From assembly GCA_040768665.1 (NCBI GenBank), contig JAXGMN010000060.1, positions 13,611 to 77,610 on the forward strand: a DNA stretch of 64,000 nt, in the 5' to 3' direction. Of this stretch, positions 1-8,207 are shown in pieces; the stretch's first letter is position 1, and each line of letters begins with the position of its first letter. This stretch comes from JABWBD01 sp040768665. Lineage in GTDB: Bacteria > Planctomycetota > Planctomycetia > Pirellulales > Thermoguttaceae. The notes beneath the pieces are model-generated. The model did no database searches, was not told the origin of the DNA, and was given only the letters and a program-made list of their open reading frames with translations. The translations under genes and the position numbers were made by a program.

Positions 1-2
1 TG

Positions 3-779
3 CTGAACACGGCCTTGAGCCACCGCGGCTATCTCAAGGCGATGACGATCATCGCCTTGGAGGCGATCCTCCGCGATCTGGAAGGCGGAAATGCCAGACG
101 CGATCCCGAGATGTACCACGTTGCGGTCTTCGGAGAGCCTTCGGCCGAAGGCACGTGGGGCTGGAGTTTCGAAGGCCACCACCTCTCGGTCAACGTCACT
201 CTGGTTGAAGGAAAGCGATTCTCCGTCACTCCCTCCTTCTTCGGCAGCAATCCGGCGATCGTGAAGGGCGGAGCCTTGGAGGGGCTTGAGGCTCTCGCCG
301 CGGAACAGAAGCTCGCGCGACAACTCGTGCGCAGCCTCACGCCGGAGCAAACAAAGCTGGCCGTGATCTCCGACAAAGCCCCTCGCGACATTATCACCGG
401 CGCGGATCGCAGCGTGGCCGAGAGCCGGTTCCAGCCGCCGCAGGGAATCCCGTTCGAGAGACTCAACGCCGAACAGCAGGAGACACTTCTCGATCTCGTC
501 CGCCAATTCACGACGAACTACCGGACGCCGGTCCTCGACGAGATCGCCCGGCGCGCCCCGATCGTCGAGGGCCGCGGAATGCACTTTGCCTGGGCGGGCA
601 GCTTCGAGCCCGGCGAAGGCCATTACTACCGCATCCAGACCCCGCACTATCTTTTCGAATACGACAACACCCAGAACGACGCCAATCACGTCCACACCGT
701 CTGGCGTCAGTTCGACGGCGACTTCGGCCAGGATCTCCTCCGCCACCACTACGAAACTTCGCCGCACCACGCCAAGTGA
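3..779 (+). CDS. DUF3500 family protein (5' end cut by window)
   Basis: The reading frame is already open at the first bases of the window, so the N-terminus lies outside it and the TTG at 15 is not a real start. The visible ~258 residues match the conserved core of the DUF3500 family (PF12006): SHRGY near the start, FGEPS, WGWSFEGHHLS, TPSFFGSNPA, and near the end YYRIQTPHYLFEYDNTQND followed by a short segment closing on RHHYETSPH. The His- and Asn-rich motifs suggest a metal or ligand pocket, but no activity is established for the family. The gene ends immediately before a duplicated fragment of an enolase-family gene (785-921). Family assignment is confident; function is unknown. Confidence 0.85.
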   Translation: MNTALSHRGYLKAMTIIALEAILRDLEGGNARRDPEMYHVAVFGEPSAEGTWGWSFEGHHLSVNVTLVEGKRFSVTPSFFGSNPAIVKGGALEGLEALAAEQKLARQLVRSLTPEQTKLAVISDKAPRDIITGADRSVAESRFQPPQGIPFERLNAEQQETLLDLVRQFTTNYRTPVLDEIARRAPIVEGRGMHFAWAGSFEPGEGHYYRIQTPHYLFEYDNTQNDANHVHTVWRQFDGDFGQDLLRHHYETSPHHAK

Positions 780-784
780 CCGCT

Positions 785-921
785 TTACGACCCATACTGC
801 ACGGCGGGATCCGGCAACTGACGGGGGATCTCGGCCACGCGGTAACCGAGCCCCAGGCCGCGGACCGTGGAGAGATCGACTTGCCCCTGCCGCCGGCGGT
901 AGAGCCCGGGATGCACCCGGG
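785..921 (-). pseudogene. Remnant: duplicated 3' end of an enolase-superfamily gene
   Basis: About 137 bp are nearly identical (only a few mismatches) to the 3' end of the enolase-family gene at 3746-5254, on the same strand and in the same reading frame. Read on the minus strand it encodes RVHPGLYRRRQGQVDLSTVR, then the rest of that C-terminus down to AVQYGS and a TAA stop; the full gene ends in AVQFGS. Similarity stops abruptly near 921, and a TAG lies in frame a few codons upstream, so nothing is expressed as an enzyme. It is either the stub of a deleted paralogue or a short recent duplication. Confidence 0.7.
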
Positions 922-934
922 TCTGATGACGAGG

Positions 935-3685
935 CTACGGCTTCGTCGATCCACCGTGACTGGCTCCCGCATCCGACGGCTGATCGAATTGCGGGACTGT
1001 GAACTTGTGAAGCATGACCGTTTCGCGGTCGACGAACCACAGTTGCGTGCCGCCAGCGGCTAGGAACGGTCCGTCCCAACGGTTTTCAGGACGGGGCAGC
1101 GGCAACCGGCAAACGCCGATGCGACGATTGTCGGGTCCGATGATGTACAGATCTCTGTCGGCCACGACGAAGATTGTCTGCCCGTCATAGGCGACCTGCG
1201 CGGACCACGCCCACTGCCGGGGACCGAGGAAGGTTGTCCGCGGATTGCCGGCGGGGTCGTAGGTGTTCACCGAGACTTCGCCCGATCGACTTCTGGCGAG
1301 CACGGCAACGGATCCGTCCGGCGCCACGCCGAGCGAGGACGCGTCTTCCAGCCAATGTCGATCCGGGCGTCGGCTGATCTTTCGAACGACTTGCTGCAGG
1401 TTCTTGACCAGAAACACCTCTTCATACCCGGCAACCCAGCACATGGGACCGGCAGGTTGGAATTGCCATTGCTGAGCCACGGTGTCCAAAGCGATCTGCA
1501 CGATCCCAGCCGGATTGAATTGCCTGTCGAAGCGGAGGTAAGCACCGTCCTCGCGATCGACCGCCACGAACACCTGGCCGTCTCCGGAGGCAGCGATATG
1601 AGCGATGTAGCCCTCCTGCGGCAGATCTGCCGGATTGGGGACACAGACGCCCACCTTGTTTCCAGCGGCGTCGAAGACATGAACGGTCTTGGTGCGATGG
1701 TCGCCCAGATAGACACAGTCGTTGGGATCTACGGCCACGCATTCCACTTGGTAGATCACGTCGGACGCCGCCTCTTCGCCGAGAATTCTGTCGACGGTGC
1801 CGTCGTCGGAGAGCCGCAGCAAAACGTCGCCGTCGCTCACCCAAAGCCGGCCGTCGGGCGAGCGCTGGACGTCTTGAACGTCCACGGGGAGGCCATCGGA
1901 AAACCGGGGCGAGCACTCCTTTCGGATACCACCGTGAGAATCCATCCGAACCAAGGGGTTCGGGGCGTCGAAGTCGTAAACCACAAATCCACCGTCGCAA
2001 TCCTCCGCGAGGTGCGTCGGGTAATTCGGTTCGCGTTTCCAGCCTTTCGCAAGATCGACGCTTCGAAGAAAACTGCCTTTGACGTCAAAAAGCTGAATCA
2101 CATTGCGTACGTTGTCCAGAACTGCAATCGAGGCATTGCCGTACCTTGCGATGTCCTCGGCACCAAGCAATTCCTCCGGCTTGCCGGCATAACCTTGATC
2201 CTCCTTCTGCCATAGAGGGCCTTTGTTCGCGTCGCAAAGCAGGAGCCCGAACGCGCCGCTGTACTTCATTCGATGATCGGTCAGAGCCGCGAACCGGCCA
2301 TCCGGGAAACCGGCCATTGCGGCAATGGCAGGGCAGCGGAGCTGCGATAGCTTCTTGACACTTCTGGCATCAAAATCCGCGACGAAACATTGAGCCTTGC
2401 CCTCCGGTTCGATATCCGATACCGCGACGACGCATCGGGCGCCGCCGATGCTCGCCGGACCACGTACCTCCGCCGTCTCAGGCATTTGCGGCACCGGTAC
2501 ACGAAGGTCATTGAGAAGGCCGCCTTGCTGGGAAACGCGGAGAAGGCGCAGATCCTCTTCCTCCCGCCACGACAGGACACAGACTCTCCCTTCCTCATCG
2601 AATTGAAAGCCGCAGACATCGCGAATCGGGCTTTCTTGCCGTCTTGCCGTACCGCCCAGAGAAATAACCGCCACCTCGTCCAACGCCACCTGGGGGAAAA
2701 GGTGAGGTTCTTGGTTCAGCTCCGGGGAATGAAACTGGTATGGGCTCCTTGCTGTCTCGCGGATCTGCCACTCGCCATCCTGCGCCTGCTTGACCGAGAA
2801 GTCGATTCGTTGGCTCTGCTTCACGGCATGAATGGCGAAAGCCGCAGGTTTGTTCGAATCCAGAATCGCTCCCTCGGCTCGAATTCGATTCCGAATTCGG
2901 TCTTCCGCTTCTTCGTTTTCGGGTACGGAATAGTCGCCATCGAGGGCGAGAGTCCAGACGGACCGTGCTTTGGCGTCGTCAAGATCGATCAGAGTAAAGA
3001 CCCCGCCACAATCGCCGTCCGTGTATTTCCACCAATGGATCAAGACCAGCGACGTATCCGGTACCGCCCGCGCCGCGAGAATGAAAAGAGCTTCGTCGCT
3101 TTTCCTGTCCGGCATGGCCCGGCCCGGCTCCAGTGTGCCGAGCCGTTTGGCGGTTTTCAGGTCAAAGAGCCACCATCGCTCGATGCGTCGATTGATGTCC
3201 GGATCGAAGATGCGAACGACGAATCGTTCGCTCGCGGAATCGAAAATCGTGCCGCTTGCGAGCGGATTGGGAGGTGTATCAAGAAAGCGGCTCCAGTGCC
3301 GGGCATGCCTCTCTTCCTTCAAGATCTTCCCCTCGGGCGAAAGCATCGCGACGATGAACTCGCCCGGGCTGTCGCTGGTTTCGAATGCGTTCCAGCCGCA
3401 CATATACGCATAGCCGGCGATTCGTCCCGAATCCGCGACGGTGGCATCCCAGAGCGTGTAGGGGAGACGCTTTGCCCAAACGGGCTTCGAAGCCTTTGTG
3501 AAGCGGTAATCAGCCGGGCCCTGCCCGTGGGAATCGGTGGGATCGATCGCCAACGAGTAGATGCCTGATGGTGAGACGAAGGTCGACGGATTCAATACCA
3601 GTGAAGGGCCGCTTATCGCAAAAGCGGATCGGAGGGCCATCCCAATCATGCAGGAGAAAAGACAGAGGGTGTTTCTCGCATTCAT
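935..3685 (-). CDS. Secreted NHL/SMP-30-like beta-propeller protein
   Basis: About 916 residues. The start at 3685 is preferred over an upstream ATG at 3706 because it follows a purine-rich GAAGAGGCGAG and begins a clear signal peptide (NARNTLCLF, hydrophobic core, AFA cleavage region). The rest is a long series of short beta-rich blades of the type DGRLWVSDGDVLLRLSDDG, DCVYLGDHRTKTVHVFDAAG and DGSVAVLARSRSGEVSVNTY, as in NHL/SMP-30-like propellers. No catalytic motif was recognised. It is the last gene of a minus-strand cluster whose upstream members are sugar-type enzymes (3746-7687), so a periplasmic binding or scaffold role is plausible but inferred. The coding region ends 14 bp from the duplicated enolase stub. 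Confidence 0.65.
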   Translation of the reverse strand: MNARNTLCLFSCMIGMALRSAFAISGPSLVLNPSTFVSPSGIYSLAIDPTDSHGQGPADYRFTKASKPVWAKRLPYTLWDATVADSGRIAGYAYMCGWNAFETSDSPGEFIVAMLSPEGKILKEERHARHWSRFLDTPPNPLASGTIFDSASERFVVRIFDPDINRRIERWWLFDLKTAKRLGTLEPGRAMPDRKSDEALFILAARAVPDTSLVLIHWWKYTDGDCGGVFTLIDLDDAKARSVWTLALDGDYSVPENEEAEDRIRNRIRAEGAILDSNKPAAFAIHAVKQSQRIDFSVKQAQDGEWQIRETARSPYQFHSPELNQEPHLFPQVALDEVAVISLGGTARRQESPIRDVCGFQFDEEGRVCVLSWREEEDLRLLRVSQQGGLLNDLRVPVPQMPETAEVRGPASIGGARCVVAVSDIEPEGKAQCFVADFDARSVKKLSQLRCPAIAAMAGFPDGRFAALTDHRMKYSGAFGLLLCDANKGPLWQKEDQGYAGKPEELLGAEDIARYGNASIAVLDNVRNVIQLFDVKGSFLRSVDLAKGWKREPNYPTHLAEDCDGGFVVYDFDAPNPLVRMDSHGGIRKECSPRFSDGLPVDVQDVQRSPDGRLWVSDGDVLLRLSDDGTVDRILGEEAASDVIYQVECVAVDPNDCVYLGDHRTKTVHVFDAAGNKVGVCVPNPADLPQEGYIAHIAASGDGQVFVAVDREDGAYLRFDRQFNPAGIVQIALDTVAQQWQFQPAGPMCWVAGYEEVFLVKNLQQVVRKISRRPDRHWLEDASSLGVAPDGSVAVLARSRSGEVSVNTYDPAGNPRTTFLGPRQWAWSAQVAYDGQTIFVVADRDLYIIGPDNRRIGVCRLPLPRPENRWDGPFLAAGGTQLWFVDRETVMLHKFTVPQFDQPSDAGASHGGSTKP

Positions 3686-3745
3686 GCTTCTCGCCTCTTC
3701 CGGCAATGGGAAACCAGTCTCCCGGTGCGGTTCGCAGCGTCTGGC

Positions 3746-5254
3746 CTAAGACCCGAATTGCACGGCGGGCTCCGGCAACTGACGGGGGATCTCGGCCACG
3801 CGGTAACCGAGCCCCGGGCCGCGGACCGTGGAGAGATCGACCTGCCCCTGCCGCCGGCGGTAGAGCCCGGGATGCACCCGGGCTTCCGGCTCCGAGGCCG
3901 CCGGAAAGAACTGCGAGCCGTTGGTCTCCACGCCCATGATTGTTCCAACGTGGGCGGCTAACTGCACGTGGCCGATCTGCGCCAGCATCGGATTGGCCAG
4001 ATCCTGGACCATCAGCGGCATGCCGTGCACCCGCGACCAGCACAAGCTCAACAGCGCCCCGGTTTGTGTCTTGCAGGTCTTCAGCGCTACGCCGCTCCAG
4101 CCCAACTTCCGGCCGAACCTTACCACGCGCCAATCGTGGGCGCTTTCGTCCATGAACAGCGGCTTGCGCGCGGCCACGCTGTGCGCGTCGATCAGGTCCG
4201 CCTCCAGATCGGACGGAAACGGCTGTTCCACATAGAGCAGCATCCCGTAGATCCGCGGCTCGGTGTCGCGGAGCCGATCGAGGATCTCGTTCACGTAGGC
4301 CGGCTCCGTGACCGTGCCGTTGAAGTCGGACGACAGCCAGAGCGCCCCCAGGCGATCGCCCACCGAGCCGACGCGTACCAGGCGATCGTAGTCCCACGCC
4401 GCGTCGTTGCCGCGGAGCTTCACTTTCAGGCAAGTCAGGCCGTCGCGCTGGATCCAGTCGGTCAGGGCGACCGGATGGCCGTCGTCGGGGCCGGCGCCGG
4501 TGACGTCGTCCGGATGAATCGGGTCCAGACCGCCCACCAGGTGCCAGGCCGGTATGCGGTCCGGGCGCGGTGAGGCCAGAAATTCCTGCGGAAACCGGCC
4601 GGCAAAACTCACCCGCGCGTCTTCCGCCGGCTCGAGGTAGTGGCCGAGATCGCGGTTCATGAACTCGGCGTTGTAGGTGGCGTAGGTCGGCCGCCCGAGG
4701 AGCATGCCGTAAGCGTCGTGCACCGCCAGGTCGAAGGCCGACGCGCACACCAACGACGCCAGCCGCGGCATCGGTTCGGCCAGGCCCTCCGTACGGTTGT
4801 GCTCCTCGACGAGGCCCGGCAGAACGTTTTCTAGAAAGTCGTGGCCGAGCTCCATCGGGTGGCCGATCGAGCGGAACTCTGCCCATGCGGCGGCCAGCTT
4901 TTCGCAAAAGCGGCGCATCGACTGATGGCGCGCCTCGTAGGTGAGCCGGCTCGGCCAGGCCCATTCGACCGACAGCGGCGTCTCGCCCCAGCCTTCCGCC
5001 ACCCGACCCGATCGATCGGCGACCGTCACCTTAACCCGTGCGCAGGTGACGTGCGTAAGCACCTGGTGCCCGAACTTGATCGGCATCCGCGACTGAATCG
5101 GTAAGTAATAGAGGGCGCAGGAGCGAACCTGTACGTCGGTCGACTTCGGGCTCGCTGCCAGGGCCGGCACCAGCGGCGCGGCCGCCGCCGACGTCAACAT
5201 CGCCTTCAAGAACCGCCGCCGCGAGCGTTTTCGGGAAACATCTGCTGGGTCCAT
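3746..5254 (-). CDS. Enolase-superfamily (mandelate racemase/MLE-like) enzyme with Tat signal
   Basis: 502 residues. The ATG follows GGAG with good spacing. The N-terminus has a twin-arginine signal (SRRRFLK at 11-17, then an Ala-rich hydrophobic stretch), so export is expected, which is unusual for this superfamily. The C-terminal barrel keeps the enolase-superfamily pattern: LKVKL with acid/base lysines near 277-279, metal ligands at Asp310 (SSDFNG), Glu343 (VEQPF) and Asp369/Glu370 (MDES), and a second lysine region LKTCKTQTG near 392-395. The KxK and downstream lysine fit a racemase or acid-sugar dehydratase; the substrate cannot be read from sequence. It sits 51 bp downstream of an isomerase-like gene and 60 bp upstream of a secreted propeller gene, probably in one operon. 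Its last ~45 codons are duplicated at 785-921. Confidence 0.85.
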   Translation of the reverse strand: MDPADVSRKRSRRRFLKAMLTSAAAAPLVPALAASPKSTDVQVRSCALYYLPIQSRMPIKFGHQVLTHVTCARVKVTVADRSGRVAEGWGETPLSVEWAWPSRLTYEARHQSMRRFCEKLAAAWAEFRSIGHPMELGHDFLENVLPGLVEEHNRTEGLAEPMPRLASLVCASAFDLAVHDAYGMLLGRPTYATYNAEFMNRDLGHYLEPAEDARVSFAGRFPQEFLASPRPDRIPAWHLVGGLDPIHPDDVTGAGPDDGHPVALTDWIQRDGLTCLKVKLRGNDAAWDYDRLVRVGSVGDRLGALWLSSDFNGTVTEPAYVNEILDRLRDTEPRIYGMLLYVEQPFPSDLEADLIDAHSVAARKPLFMDESAHDWRVVRFGRKLGWSGVALKTCKTQTGALLSLCWSRVHGMPLMVQDLANPMLAQIGHVQLAAHVGTIMGVETNGSQFFPAASEPEARVHPGLYRRRQGQVDLSTVRGPGLGYRVAEIPRQLPEPAVQFGS

Positions 5255-5305
5255 GCTTTACTCCTTCGAATGAGCGTGATCGCACGCACGTTTTCTAAGC
5301 CTATC

Positions 5306-6190
5306 TCACCCGATAAGCCGGCGGATCTTCTCCCGGCTCGCCCGGGCGACCCGGTCGAGGTTTTCTTCGCCACCTCCGCCGCGCAGGGGCGAGCACATTT
5401 CGTAGGCCACATAGCCGTCGAAGCCGCCTTCTCGCAGGCCGGCAAAGAACCCGTCGAGGTCCAAGAACCCTTCGCCCAGCGGAACGGCCCGCACCGCGTC
5501 CGTCAGCCGCTCATAGTTGACCAGTCCCGGGGCGTACGCGTAGCGCGGCAATCGCACGTAGTCGGCCAGCGTCGTCTGAACCATGCGCGGCGCGACTCGC
5601 CGGGCGCACTCGCGCAGATCGTCGCCGTGCAGGGCCGGGGACCAGGGATCGAACATCGCCCGGCAGTTGGGATGGTCAACCTCGTCGAGCAACTCCAGGT
5701 AGCTATCGACGCCCACGCCCACGTCGTGGTGGTTCTGCACGCCGAGAATAACCCCGGAGTCGGCCGCCGCGGCCGCGCACTCGCGCAACCCCCGCACGCA
5801 TACGTCCCAATCCCGCTGGAACGAATCCCTATCGGTCACGTAGCCGGTGAAGACCCGCACGATCTTGGCGTCCAGCCGGCGAGCCAGCCGGGCGAGTTGG
5901 CGCACGTAGGCCACTTGCACCTCGACGGCCGGCAGCTCCGTCCCCTGGGCCAAGGTGAAATTGGTGTACGCGGCCACGGTGGCGATCTGAACACCGGCCG
6001 CCGCGGCCTTCTCGCGCAGTTCATCGGCGCCGCGCTCATCCACGTCGAGCACCGACAAGTGGGGCCGTTTGCCCATCAACTCCACGGCCGGGTAGCCCAG
6101 CGCGGCAGCCTTGGCCAGGAAGCCGTTCAAATCGAGCCGGCACTGGCCCCACAGCCCGGCGTAGCTGACCGAAAAGAGGGTAGGAATCAT
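5306..6190 (-). CDS. Xylose-isomerase-like TIM-barrel sugar isomerase/epimerase
   Basis: About 294 residues from the ATG at 6190, chosen because GCGAGG lies just upstream and the protein then begins MIPTLFSVSYAGLWGQ, the usual first strand of the AP-endonuclease-2/xylose-isomerase-like barrel. A longer open frame upstream runs through a palindromic repeat and is unlikely to be translated. Conserved features include LGYPAVELMG, VRVFTGY, GVILGVQNHHDVG, CRAMFDPWSPALHG and the terminal YVAYEMCSPL; the spaced Glu/Asp/His residues are those that normally bind the divalent metal. The substrate is unknown. Position between a Gfo/Idh/MocA oxidoreductase and an enolase-superfamily gene points to carbohydrate or polyol turnover. 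Confidence 0.85.
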   Translation of the reverse strand: MIPTLFSVSYAGLWGQCRLDLNGFLAKAAALGYPAVELMGKRPHLSVLDVDERGADELREKAAAAGVQIATVAAYTNFTLAQGTELPAVEVQVAYVRQLARLARRLDAKIVRVFTGYVTDRDSFQRDWDVCVRGLRECAAAAADSGVILGVQNHHDVGVGVDSYLELLDEVDHPNCRAMFDPWSPALHGDDLRECARRVAPRMVQTTLADYVRLPRYAYAPGLVNYERLTDAVRAVPLGEGFLDLDGFFAGLREGGFDGYVAYEMCSPLRGGGGEENLDRVARASREKIRRLIG

Positions 6191-6212
6191 GTCTGGTACC
6201 TCGCAGTGTCGA

Positions 6213-6298
6213 TCCGGAAACGGGGACTGGCTCCCGGATGTTGTATATTCGAGACGGAAACCGTACAAGATGTAGGATGCCTGTCCCCGTTTTCCGGA
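6213..6298. repeat. Palindromic intergenic repeat (GGGGAC type)
   Basis: An 86-bp imperfect palindrome between two minus-strand genes. The outer arms are tccggaaacggggactgg and its near-complement ending cctgtccccgttttccgga; the centre has a smaller TTGTA/TACAA pairing. The arms resemble other GGGGAC(T/A)GG palindromes at 14150, 20459 and 27496 and the core of the MITE family at 7771, 33304 and 36138. It could act as an RNA hairpin or attenuator between the genes, or be a miniature mobile repeat. Confidence 0.7.
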
Positions 6299-6325
6299 TA
6301 GCCTCGCCGTGTCGATTGCCTTCCG

Positions 6326-7687
6326 TCACATATGCCATGGCGCACGCATCGGCCGGCTGAGCATCGCGTTGGCCTCGTCGTCGCCTAGGATCTGCTCGCG
6401 GTCCGGGTCCCAGCGGATCTTGCGCTTCAAGAGCATCGCGATGTTGCCCAGGTGGCAGACGCTCGCCGTGCGGTGGCCGATCTCCGCCGGGCTGATCGGG
6501 TCGCGCCGTGTTTTGACCGCCTCGATGAAATTCCGCACCTGATCGCGCACGTATTCCCCATAGACGTCCGTCTCGCGCGCCGGGTTGCTCCGCGGCAGGT
6601 GAATCTCGTTGGGTCCGATCACCGTGGTCGCCAACGACTCGGGCTGCGTCTTCAGACCGCCAAAGCCGAACTGCACCCAGCCCTCGGTCCCTTCGAACCG
6701 CGCGCCCATCTTCGGGTCGCGAGTCTCGCAGACCAGTTCCACGCCGTTGGCGTAGCGGGCACGGAAGTGCACCTTGGTGGCCGTCGTGTAAAGGCTGCCC
6801 TTGGGAGGCCACTCCGACCCCAGATCCTCGAACTCGACCGGCCCGGTCGCGTCCATGCCCAGGCCCCACTGGGCAATATCGTTGCTATGGGCGCCGAAGT
6901 TTGTGGTCTGGCCGCCCGAGTAGTCGAGGTTGAAGCGGAACCGATAGAAGCACCGGCCCTTGTGATAGGGCGCCCGGGGCGCCGGCCCGAGCCACATGTC
7001 ATAGTCGAATTCCTCGGGCACGGGATCCGGCTTCCAGCCCGGGCCGGGATCCTCCGCGTTCTGCGGGGCGATGAACGTCAAAACACGCTTTACCTCGCCG
7101 ATCCGGCCGTTGCGCACCAGTTCGCAGGCGAAGCGGTTGGCCGGGCTGGAGCGGAACTGGCTTCCGGTCTGGAGGATCCGTTTATGCTTGCGCACCGCCT
7201 CGATCATCCGCCGCCCCTGGCCGATGGTCAACGACATCGGCTTCTCGCAGTAAATGTCCTTGCCGGCCTCTGCCGCCATCACCGTCATGATGCCGTGCCA
7301 GTGGTCGGGCACGACCAGGGCCACCGCGTCGACGTCGCGCCGCGCCAGGACATCGCGGAAATCGTCGTACGCGTCGCAGCCCCGGTATTGGCCCGCCCCG
7401 GCCTTGGCCGCATAGTGTTCGTTCACCTCTTTCTGCCCCGGCTCGCGCCCGCGAAACTGCTTGGGCAGATAGCCGTCGCTTCCGCGATTCACGTCGCACA
7501 CCGCCACGATCTGCACGTCGTCCAGGGCGAGGAAGGCGGGCAGGTCGACCGTGCTTTGATTGCCCAGCCCCATGAAGCCCACGTTGATCCGGTTGCTGGG
7601 CGCAGCCGCCCCGAAGACCGATCGCGGCACCACGGCTGGCAGGCTGCAGGCTGCCACTGCCAGTTTCAACAGTTCTCTGCGTTTCAT
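6326..7687 (-). CDS. Gfo/Idh/MocA-family oxidoreductase with Tat-like signal
   Basis: 453 residues. The ATG at 7687 has a strong AAGGAG eight bases upstream; the longer open frame upstream crosses a MITE and is not credible. MKRRELLK followed by a hydrophobic stretch is a Tat-type leader. The nucleotide-binding Rossmann segment is at 34-44 (INVGFMGLGNQ), the acidic residue after strand 2 is in VAVCDVN, and the signature Lys is in CEKPMSL near 148-150. The C-terminal half shows the family's beta-sheet domain (SGGQTTNFGAHSNDIAQWGL). It probably acts as an NAD(P)-dependent sugar or polyol dehydrogenase, or as one of the exported planctomycete relatives of unknown activity. It is the first gene of a minus-strand cluster with isomerase, enolase-type and propeller genes. 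Confidence 0.9.
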   Translation of the reverse strand: MKRRELLKLAVAACSLPAVVPRSVFGAAAPSNRINVGFMGLGNQSTVDLPAFLALDDVQIVAVCDVNRGSDGYLPKQFRGREPGQKEVNEHYAAKAGAGQYRGCDAYDDFRDVLARRDVDAVALVVPDHWHGIMTVMAAEAGKDIYCEKPMSLTIGQGRRMIEAVRKHKRILQTGSQFRSSPANRFACELVRNGRIGEVKRVLTFIAPQNAEDPGPGWKPDPVPEEFDYDMWLGPAPRAPYHKGRCFYRFRFNLDYSGGQTTNFGAHSNDIAQWGLGMDATGPVEFEDLGSEWPPKGSLYTTATKVHFRARYANGVELVCETRDPKMGARFEGTEGWVQFGFGGLKTQPESLATTVIGPNEIHLPRSNPARETDVYGEYVRDQVRNFIEAVKTRRDPISPAEIGHRTASVCHLGNIAMLLKRKIRWDPDREQILGDDEANAMLSRPMRAPWHM

Positions 7688-7770
7688 ATGCGTCGCTCCT
7701 TGGTGAAGAGGGCAGAACGATTCTCTTTCGGGCGGCCGAAATAGCTCGGCCGCCTTTCGTTCGACGAGCC

Positions 7771-7912
7771 CCCGACCGACGTAACCGTTCACAGGGCGGA
7801 AGAGAGGGGGACAGGTCCATGTTTTCGGCCAACGTCTTTGACACCAAAAAGCATGGATTAGCCGAAAAATGGACCAGTCCCCAGCCGCCCTGTGAACGGT
7901 TACCCGACCGAC
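7771..7912. mobile_element. MITE (family 1, copy 1) with target-site duplication
   Basis: A 122-bp palindromic element (7781-7902) with a perfect 19-bp terminal inverted repeat, gtaaccgttcacagggcgg at 7781-7799 against its complement at 7885-7903. Inner arms carry acaggtccatgttttcggc and its near-complement. It is flanked by a direct repeat, cccgaccgac at 7771-7780 and 7903-7912, the expected footprint of transposition. It encodes nothing. Copies lie at 33304-33443 and, as a half element, at 36138-36210. The rest of the 7688-8207 intergenic stretch shows only a weak possible promoter. Confidence 0.8.
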
Positions 7913-8103
7913 CTTCAACTTAACCGCCCTGCCGCGTACCGCAACCCGCAATCGCTGTATTTTGTCCTCAAGTCTCACACGCGGCCGCTTCCCCTTCACC
8001 GCCGGCCGCGTGAGGCTCGACGCATGGCCGCCGACCGAATCCCCCACTTGGCCGCCTGGACCAAAACCAGACGAAGTTAGGGCCATGGACGGATCCATAG
8101 CGC

Positions 8104-8133
8104 TTTACATCAGGCAGAAGGACGTGGCACAAT
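8104..8133 (+). promoter_or_regulatory. Possible weak sigma70-like promoter
   Basis: TTTACA, an 18-bp spacer and CACAAT lie about 75 bp ahead of the TIR-fusion start codon. The match is modest, and planctomycete promoters are poorly defined, so this is only a suggestion. Confidence 0.2.
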
Positions 8134-8207
8134 GGGGCCAGTTTATCAGAAGCCCCTGGGAGGGGGCAGCCGAGGGCGACGGCTTGTGAAACTGGGAGGT
8201 CGCTGCG

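Noticed and set aside
2840..2870. tRNA T-loop-like string (gttcgaatcc)
   Set aside because: It lies within a coding region and no acceptor, D or anticodon stems surround it.
1355..3568. Plus-strand open frames inside the propeller gene
   Set aside because: The minus-strand protein has a signal peptide and regular blades; the plus-strand translations have no recognisable features.
3510..4964. Minus-strand frame overlapping the enolase-family gene
   Set aside because: Out-of-frame shadow of the enolase-superfamily enzyme, which has clear catalytic motifs.
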